64,000 nucleotides of DNA, from contig NMRB01000095.1 in NCBI GenBank assembly GCA_002633025.1, positions 426,537 through 490,536 on the forward strand. Direction: 5' to 3'. The DNA comes from Notospermus geniculatus (Eukaryota; Nemertea; Pilidiophora; Heteronemertea; Lineidae). Positions within the stretch are counted from its first letter, which is position 1; the number at the start of each line of letters is the position of its first letter. The notes under the pieces are model-generated. The model had not been told where the DNA came from. It saw only the letters and a program-made list of their open reading frames with translations, and ran no database searches. Shown piece after piece: positions 57,459 to 64,000 of the stretch. The translations under genes and the position numbers were made by a program.

Positions 57459-59634
57459 TTAAATCGGCTCCCCCGCTGACCTCATAGCAGGTTGTGCCGC
57501 TGGTGGCGCCACTGTCGTCGCTATCACCGGCGGGTTCTGAAAGATAACGAATCCTCTGTTTTGTGATCGACGACAACAACAACAGTAACAGCAGAGGATG
57601 AAGCTACCGATGATGACGGCGCCTATAACTGCCGCGATGATGTAGATATAATCCCTGAAATAATAAAGGAAGGGGGTCAACAGAAAAAAAACAGGCTTTC
57701 AGTTGGTGTATTTCGCCGCCATTTTCATCGGACGCGCCGCTCCGCGTACACTGGTGCCATGCCCACGTAACCATGGTAACGTTCCGCTATAGGCCTATAC
57801 GGGTGTATTCGACTCCCTGTTCTTATGTGTTCTGGTGCAGAGAATGGAGTTCTGGAATGAGTCGAACAGCCGAGAACGCGTTCGGGAACGACGTGTTCCT
57901 GTTACTTACGGGAAGCCGGTACAGCAACCATAGATCTTGATCCTAATGCCTGTACTGGGAATGATCTCGCCTTCACTTGTACAACACCGCATTTCGTCGC
58001 TGTCGTCAATGAGCGGTCGGGGACAGTAAGGTACGCCATGTTCCAGAAATTCTGTTGAAGACATACATACACGGCATAATAAACGATTTCAGTTAATACA
58101 CCACAGGGATCCGGCTCGAAGGGTTCGGTGAGTCAAAAAGTACCAAATCGCCTCCCTCGCCAAATCGGGCGCATTGTCCCATATTTGGGGGAGGGGGAAT
58201 TTGGTGCTTTTGACTTGCTAAAACCCTTCACACGCATGATCAAAAACAGATGAAGCATTTTTTGGCATGACACAATATGTGACCTACTTTTTAATAGACG
58301 GCATGAAACACGGTGACCTACTTTTTAAAGTAATACACGGCATGATACAAGGTGACCTACATTTTAAACACGGCATGATACAAGGTGACCTACATTTTAA
58401 AGTAATACACGGCATGATACAATGTGACCTACTTTTTAAAATAACACAAGACATGATACATGGTGACCTACTTTTTAATACACGCATAATACAACAGTCA
58501 GACCGTGGCGTAAACATACCTGGTCTACTTTTTTCGAGCGCCATTTTATTTCGCGTGTCTACCTGTTCTCATAATAACAAAAGATTTTTTCATTTTCTGA
58601 CTAGAACCGTCCCGCATGGCTGGATCGATCATCCCGTGGGAACTACATGTATAAGGACATTAAAATATACGATTAATGCCTCGATAAAATTTCTTTGACA
58701 GCAACGTATATAGAGGTTATTCACGTGACGTCACATTTCCATGACGACACGATGCCGCCATATTGGCCGTCAAAATGCCAAGCGACATCGCGGCATGAAC
58801 ACAGCGTCAACACACCAGAGCGTGACGTCATAATGTCATGACGTGATAGTTTTGACGTCATCCCGGCCATTTGACAGCAACGTGGCTGATTAATTGCAGT
58901 CACGTGACCGTTGTGACGTCAGTGAATAACCTATACCGTAACTTAATGTCCAAAAGGTCACAAACCAACATTCTTGTCTCTTACCTTCGTCGCAGGAAAA
59001 CTGAGTCCCGTACGTGCCTGTAACGAAGATGAATGCACAGTCAGCGACCTTCACAGCAGAGCCAGTAAAATATTATCAAAAGTATTGACGACCGGAAGTA
59101 GTGAAGCTGGACATGCGCAGGAGGTCGCACAGGTAGGATTTACGGTTTTATTGGGGATGGGGTGAAGGTCGACCAGAGAGGCTTAAATATTTCAACAAGG
59201 GACATTCATCCTCGCCCCAGGTTCTGCTTCCTGGTGTCGAGGTGGACGGTGCCTGAAAACTACTTCATGACTTCCGGTTCTGTAAGGGTCTAAAACGTAC
59301 TTTTTTCAAAACAATCATCTTTGAGTGAAAACCAGATGCGAATCATTTTGGGACGTCCTGTAGGCCTAGTTGAGCTCAGGCAACTGGGGCCGCCGTCAGA
59401 AAGGTTTAGGGGCCAAAACCGAGGGTGAAGCCCTCTCCGAATGGTAACCCGTCAATATAAATATGTGTTTTATCCCCCAGAACCAACAGACCCCCCCCCC
59501 CACCGCGGTGCTTGCGAGTCGGACGTGTATGTAAAAGGCATACAGCCTAGTTCCCCCAATTTAAAATACCACGTACCTTGTAAATAGACGGCTAGCACCA
59601 ATAACGCCGGTAGGTAAGTTATCACGTAGTTCAT
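57459..59634 (-). CDS. small Cys-rich membrane protein, gene c' (complete)
   Basis: Exons 59634-59577, 59017-58985, 58051-57910 and 57654-57459 join in phase to 142 codons plus stop. Signal peptide MNYVITYLPALLVLAVYLQ; ectodomain with TYGTQFSCDE, CPRPLIDDSDEMRCC and YGCC; a membrane helix (about residues 80-102); a CCYCCCCRR stretch; and a Pro/Ala-rich tail without the tyrosine motif of genes a and b. Intron positions and phases are identical to genes a and b, so the family shares one ancestor. Intron 2 carries a tandem repeat and two MITEs. Six-Cys single-pass layout resembles Shisa/CYYR1-type proteins; function unknown. Confidence 0.85.
58113..58235. mobile_element. foldback element, CGAAGGGTT ends (gene c' intron 2)
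   Basis: Arms CTCGAAGGGTTCGGTGAGTC and GACTTGCTAAAACCCTTC with AAAAAGTACCAAA / TTGGTGCTTTT inside. A related element lies at 62806-62968 in the same intron of gene d. Confidence 0.6.
58262..58505. repeat. tandem repeat in gene c' intron 2
   Basis: About six irregular units of roughly 26-38 bp with the core CACGGCATGATACAAGGTGA followed by CCTACTTTTTAAA. The frame through it is a repeat artefact, not a gene. A related array lies at 62995-63235. Confidence 0.85.
58709..58935. mobile_element. TATAGAGG MITE in gene c' intron 2
   Basis: Ends TATAGAGGTTATTCACGTGA and the complement ending GAATAACCTATA, with GTGACGTCAC and GCCGCCATATTGG. The best preserved of the three similar copies. Confidence 0.75.
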
Positions 59635-59916
59635 GGCTGTTTCTGACGGGGCGTAGGCCTAGTTCAAATCAAGAACGGCGGTCCAGTTTCGATAAACGAA
59701 CAGAGACTTGCGCTGCAGACAACACCGGGATGGAGATAAAATGGCGTCCGATACGCACAATCGATCTTTTGTGATACCGCTGTGTTGGCGCAGTGAACAG
59801 CATTCGGTGAATCCGACAGACAAGATTCCCTGAATTTTTGCTCATATGCCTATACGCGCAATATTATTGCGCAATATAAGGATCAGAATGGGTAATTTAT
59901 ACTAGAGAGTAGTGAA

Positions 59917-60149
59917 TTTTCGCAAAGCCCCCGAAACGCCAACGCGAACGTCCATCCTTTTGTTCGGTGCTCTCTTCGTGGCATCAAACAATGGGTTTGG
60001 CGTTGGCGTTGGCGTTTCGGGGGCTTTGCAAAAACTCGCTAGTTTTCGCAAAGCCCCCGAAACGCCAACGGGAATCCTTTTGTTCGGTGTTCCCTTCGTG
60101 GCATCGAACAATTGGTTTGGCGTTGGCGTTTCGGGGGCTTTGCGAAAAC
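59917..60149. mobile_element. tandem pair of TTCGCAAAGCC foldback MITEs
   Basis: Two complete units (59917-60034 and about 60042-60149), each with ends TTTTCGCAAAGCCCCCGAAA and its complement, separated by a few bases (CTCGCTAG). The inner parts share TCCTTTTGTTCGGTG. Confidence 0.75.
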
Positions 60150-60388
60150 TCCCTATTCTGTAATCGAACCGACGCGAAAGCACGGGTTGAACGAAAGAAG
60201 AAACAACGACAACAACTTGTACAGAGATCATAAGAAAATTCTTGTTAAAATTACATTATATTACATAATACATGCGCCCCACGATATTAGCCTAACAATG
60301 AGGACCCTTCAAACTACCGCCACTAGGAGGCGCTGTGAGCGGCTGTACCTCACTTTTTCGACGTTTCACCACTGTTGCCCTGCGTCAA

Positions 60389-60450
60389 GGAAATGAAATA
60401 TAAAAGTCGCCTGGACGTCGTGACGCGAGGCGACTTTATTTCATTTCTTT
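60389..60450. mobile_element. short inverted repeat, GAAATGAAAT ends
   Basis: GAAATGAAATATAAAAGTCGCC and the near complement GGCGACTTTATTTCATTTC around about 20 bp. It interrupts sequence that is continuous near 41030 and 56150. Confidence 0.55.
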
Positions 60451-60818
60451 GCTCTGTTTTTAACGTCTTCGGTATAATCGCTCACACGTGACGTCATACC
60501 GCTCGCAGCGCCGCCCTGTCGGGATACAAAGTCATTTTTCGGGTTCCTCATATTAACTTCGGATATCATTCTTTACTATTTAAATCACGATGCATAGGCT
60601 AGCATGGCTTTGAAATTATAACATTCTCAATCCATCTTGAACTGGGCTAGTTACACTTTAATATACATTTACATGACTTGCACATTCTATGTACATTGGA
60701 GGCCAAAGCACTGATAAAAATGATCTATTTGTACCCTGTATTTGTATCGATCAAATTGTACCCTTACACTAAACTTAATAGTAGGCCTATATTTACACGA
60801 GACAGGTGTTCTCATTAA

Positions 60819-61241
60819 GCCTTTTTACACGGTGCGGGTTCGAGGAAACCTACCTTCACCCTCCTCGGACGGATTCGGTTCAGCTTGGAGGAATTATACT
60901 GTCAGTATACTGAGTATACTGTCAGTATAATTCCTCCAAGGGTTCAGATTGCTTTTACACGGTGCGGGTTCGGTAACCGGCCTCGATCCAGTTCGAATGC
61001 CTGCCACTAGATGGCGTGTATCAACGTTTCGGCGACATGTTGATTTTCCTTGTTGGTATCCTCAAGGCCTATCAATAAAAATTCTAATTCTAATTCCAAC
61101 ATTATTTACAGTTATCGTAAGTACAAAATATCCCGGAAATATCACTAAATATCCATTATGCTTCTAAAAAAATAACCGACCTCCCCCCCCCCCGTCGATG
61201 CAGTCTCGATCCGGAACGTACCCGCACCGTGTAAAAAGGCC
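60819..61241. mobile_element. TIR element, GCCTTTTTACACGGTGCGGG ends
   Basis: Inverted ends of about 22 bp (right end CCCGCACCGTGTAAAAAGGC), a second internal direct copy of the end at about 60953, and an inner palindrome around ATACTGTCAGTATA (60893-60940). A similar ATACTGTCAGTATAATTCC palindrome occurs at 54511-54538. Confidence 0.6.
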
Positions 61242-61297
61242 TATTGAGCTCTGTGGTCCTAGCCCTTCACAGCAGTCTGCACAGAGGGGTTTGATTA

Positions 61298-63635
61298 TTA
61301 TATCGGCTTTCCCGCTGACCTCATAGCAGGTTGTGCCGCTGGAGGCGCCACTGTTGTCGCTGCCACCGGCGGGTTCTGAAACATGACGAATCCTCTGTTT
61401 TGTGGTTGGCGACGACAACAACAACAACAGCAGACGATGGAGCTACCGATGATAACCGCGGCTATAACTGCTCCGACGATGTAGATATAGTTGCTGGAAT
61501 CATAAAGGAAGGGGTCAGTACAATTTGAAATTAAGCGCTGCACTTTATATTGAACGCGCGGGTCAATTTTTTTTCTCCGACAGGTCGGCGCTGCGAGCGA
61601 AGTGACCTGAGCGACATCATTGACGTCATTTTATGTGGTGACGTTGCATCATGAGAAAATGACCTGTACATTTTCTACAGGAATATGAGACAAAACGTAT
61701 TTATCGGTATCACATTTCGTCGTTTTAAGGAAAAAAGCAATGAAATTAGAGAAATTTTCATTTACTACAAGATGATGTAAGTTTTACTGTCGGGTGACCA
61801 AAACAAACGGGTTATTTTCATGCCAGAAGTAAACAGAAATAACGTTAGGAAAAAAAATTTGGTCACAACGCTCGCAGCGACATCGTGTGGTGCTAGTACG
61901 ACGCCCTCCTCATTTATCGCCATTTTCATTGGACGTAGACTGGTACCCGGTCTATAAATATAAAATATATGGCCAGCCCGCCAGCGCCACTAGCGGAGGA
62001 TCGGGTATCAATCTACATTGGACGCGTCGCTCCGCGTAGACTGGTCTGCTACCCATGTATGGTTCCGCTATACGGGAGTGAATCCTTCGAGAGTAGGGGA
62101 CCAGTCTACGAGGAGCGACGATTCAGTATCCGCGTGACGATTGAAATCATGGATGACTGTGGTAGCGATCTCGAAAATGGTAAAACTACACAGGAATGGC
62201 CTGTTCGGGTGATCTGACGGAGACTACCCGCGCCCAATCTCGTACCCAGAGTTCAATGCCACATTAAACTCTGGAAAGGGCTAGACCGGTACTACTTTTC
62301 CACAGTGCAAATGCATTGTTGGTGGCGGATGAATTTTTGACCGTTGCACTACTGGAACAAATTCTAATTTTCGGTATGATTATTTTATCAAATAATTTGT
62401 AAAATCGATGAGCACAAGAATCTTGTGCTGGGTTCCAGCCCTTTTCAGAGGTCTTAGCCAAGGAACGATGGTGGCGACCTCTTCAGATTGACCCGGGCCT
62501 TTTATACTTACGGGAGACCCGAGCAGCAGCCATAAATCTTGAAGAAATCGTTTTCAGTCACACAGCACCGCATTTTGTCGCTGTCATCGATGAAGGGTCG
62601 TGGGCAGTAAGGTACGCCCTGATTCTTCGATTCTGTCGAAGAAATACACGGCGCAATAAATAAATTATGCCGTGTATTAAAAGGTAGGTCGCTTGTATGT
62701 ATCATGCCGTGTATTATTTAAAAAAGTAGGTCACCTTGTATCTTGCCGCGTAAATAAAAAGAAGGCCTAGATCGCATTATGTATCATGGCGTGTACACAG
62801 GGACCTGGCGCGAAGGGTCAGCAAGTCAAAAAGTACATGTACATGTACCAGTGAAATCACCCACCGCCCCCCCCCCCAAATATTGGGTTAAGTATGGGAT
62901 GCATTTGGCAGTTAACCCCATATTTTGGGGGAATTTGCTACTTTTGATATGCTCAACCCTTCGCGCCAGATTCCTGTGTGTATAATACACCTCATGGCAC
63001 AATATCCCGTGATCTACTTTTTAATACACGGCATGATACAAGGTGACCTACTTCTTTAAAACAATACACGGCATGATACAAGGTGACCTACTTCTTTAAA
63101 ATCATACACGGCATGATACAAGGTGACCTACTTCTTTAAAAGAATACACGGCATGATACAGGGTGACCTACGTTTTAAAATAATACACGGCATGAGACAT
63201 GGTGGCCTACTTTTTCATACACGGCATAATACAACAGTCCGTGGTGTAAACATACGTGGCCGACTTTTTCGAGAGCCATTTTATCTCGCGTGCTTCGATC
63301 TGTTCTCATAATAACAAAAGATTTTTTTTTTATTTTACCACTATCGTCCCGCGTGGATCAATATATACCGCGCAAACTGTACGCACGTTATATACCGTAG
63401 GACGCCTTGGTAAAATCTATCATTATCAATTTCAACACCAAAACTCTACCGGTATACCGTAACTTCATGTCTAAAAGGTCACAAACCAATATGCAGATCT
63501 CTTACCTTCGTTGCAGTAAAACCGAGTTCCGTACGTGCCTGTAACGAAGATGAATGGACAGTCAGCTACTCCACGGCAGAGCCAGTAAAATATTAGCGAG
63601 AAATAGGAGGTACGAAATAGGAAATTCAACTTCAT
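61298..63635 (-). CDS. small Cys-rich membrane protein, gene d
   Basis: Exons 63635-63506, 62632-62512 and 61493-61298 join in phase to 148 codons plus stop. The last two exons match the family: CPRPFIDDSDKMRCC, YGCC, a membrane helix, CCCCCCRR and a Pro/Ala-rich tail nearly identical to gene c'. The first exon differs: from ATG 63635 a signal peptide (MKLNFLFRTSYFSLIFYWLC) reads without interruption into the sequence of family exon 2 (TYGTRFYCNE), through what is intron 1 in the other genes. A separate upstream first exon outside the window remains possible. Exon 3 is 21 bp shorter than in gene c'. Function unknown. Confidence 0.72.
62806..62968. mobile_element. foldback element, TGGCGCGAAGGGT ends (gene d intron)
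   Basis: Ends TGGCGCGAAGGGTCAGCAAG and the complement ending AACCCTTCGCGCCA. Related to 58113-58235. Confidence 0.65.
62995..63235. repeat. tandem repeat in gene d intron
   Basis: About six units of roughly 40 bp with the core TACACGGCATGATACAAGGT followed by GACCTACTTCTTTAAAA. Inverted fragments of the same unit occur at 62665-62730. Confidence 0.85.
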
Positions 63636-63647
63636 TTCCACTACCTA

Positions 63648-63842
63648 ATGTATTTCTGGAGATGGTTGGTACTACGAAAATGTCCCTGACTCCATTGCGA
63701 CTTTTACAGTCACGCAAGACCGGGTGAGTTTATGGTGCGTCTTGAATGAGATACCCCCTAGTAACTCTATCGGTCTAAACGTCGTACGCTAAAAGACGCT
63801 TTTGCACCAGGCGGTAGTACCAACCATCTCCTGAAATATATT
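63648..63842. mobile_element. foldback element upstream of gene d
   Basis: Arms ATTTCTGGAGATGGTTGGTAC / GTACCAACCATCTCCTGAAAT about 150 bp apart. It begins 12 bp upstream of the proposed gene d start, so it may lie in the 5' untranslated region or promoter. Confidence 0.65.
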
Positions 63843-64000
63843 ACGTCACAGAAATGAAGTCCATTCGTATTAATTTCACACATTCGTGTGTTTTTGTACA
63901 AAATTTTCCGCGGGACCCCCCCCCCCAAAAGACGTTGTCAGTATTGCCATCCTGTGGCATTTTTGTCAAAACAAAGCAATGATATATGGAGAACTTTGAA
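63843..64000. other. end of window, nothing recognised
   Basis: Short non-coding stretch with a poly-C tract; no feature supported. Confidence 0.4.

Larger units (their letters stand above)
59635..61297. other. spacer between genes c' and d
   Basis: No gene recognised. 60160-60720 is a diverged third copy of the sequence found upstream of gene b exon 1 (compare 40800-41470). It also holds the elements at 59917-60149, 60389-60450 and 60819-61241. Confidence 0.45.

Noticed and set aside
58267-58698. 143-codon open frame with repeated HGMIQGDL motifs
   Set aside because: It is a translation of the tandem repeat in gene c' intron 2; the same kind of frame arises at 63123 from the related array.
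59902-60233. Overlapping open frames on both strands with repeated FRKAPETPT or GALRKL motifs
   Set aside because: They are readings of the tandem foldback MITE pair; symmetric frames on both strands are expected from inverted repeats.
61969-62217. 82-codon plus-strand frame in the gene d intron
   Set aside because: No start context, domain or paralogue; it lies in the intron of a well-supported minus-strand gene.

Overview
This is eukaryotic genomic DNA with intron-bearing genes on both strands, canonical GT-AG junctions, scaffold gaps, and many small inverted-repeat elements. The protein families (SMU1, C2H2 zinc-finger proteins), the frequent GGCCTA and ACATGTA words, and haplotype-like duplicates differing by a few percent suggest a marine invertebrate deuterostome. 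A cephalochordate such as Branchiostoma is my best guess, but the species is inferred, not proven.

Layout. 1-8486: a very young Ty3/gypsy LTR retrotransposon (LTR-gag-pol-LTR, 994-8486), preceded by the 3' end of a second copy that shares the middle LTR. 8487-9551: spacer with a 478-bp terminal-inverted-repeat element. 9552-14458 (+): a five-exon zinc-finger gene (986 codons) with an N-terminal Cys/His module and AT-hook-like motifs; the start of its last exon is also present as a partial duplicate. 14459-18876: non-coding, with a locally duplicated block around a gap. 18877-27428 (+): a second, giant five-exon C2H2 gene (2367 codons).

From about 27.9 kb to 58.1 kb lie two head-to-tail copies of a roughly 15-kb segment (about 27889-43398 and 43703-58116). 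Each carries a complete 12-exon SMU1 gene on the + strand, followed on the - strand by small genes for signal-peptide/Cys-rich/transmembrane proteins. The two SMU1 reading frames differ at about 40 sites by eye, all synonymous. The small-protein family has six loci: two in copy 1 (a, b), one matching locus in copy 2 (b'), a c-type locus truncated at the end of copy 1 (c), its complete counterpart (c'), and a sixth (d) at 61.3-63.6 kb.

The two copies differ mainly by MITE-type insertions, so empty and filled target sites can be read directly. Examples are two unrelated TTAA-flanked elements at the same TTAA downstream of SMU1, and a Harbinger-like element inserted into an SMU1 splice donor. 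Whether the 15-kb pair is a true tandem duplication or two haplotypes laid end to end is the main open question. The genes do not form an operon or an obvious pathway. SMU1 is a spliceosome factor, the two large zinc-finger proteins are probably nuclear, and the small proteins are predicted type I membrane proteins.
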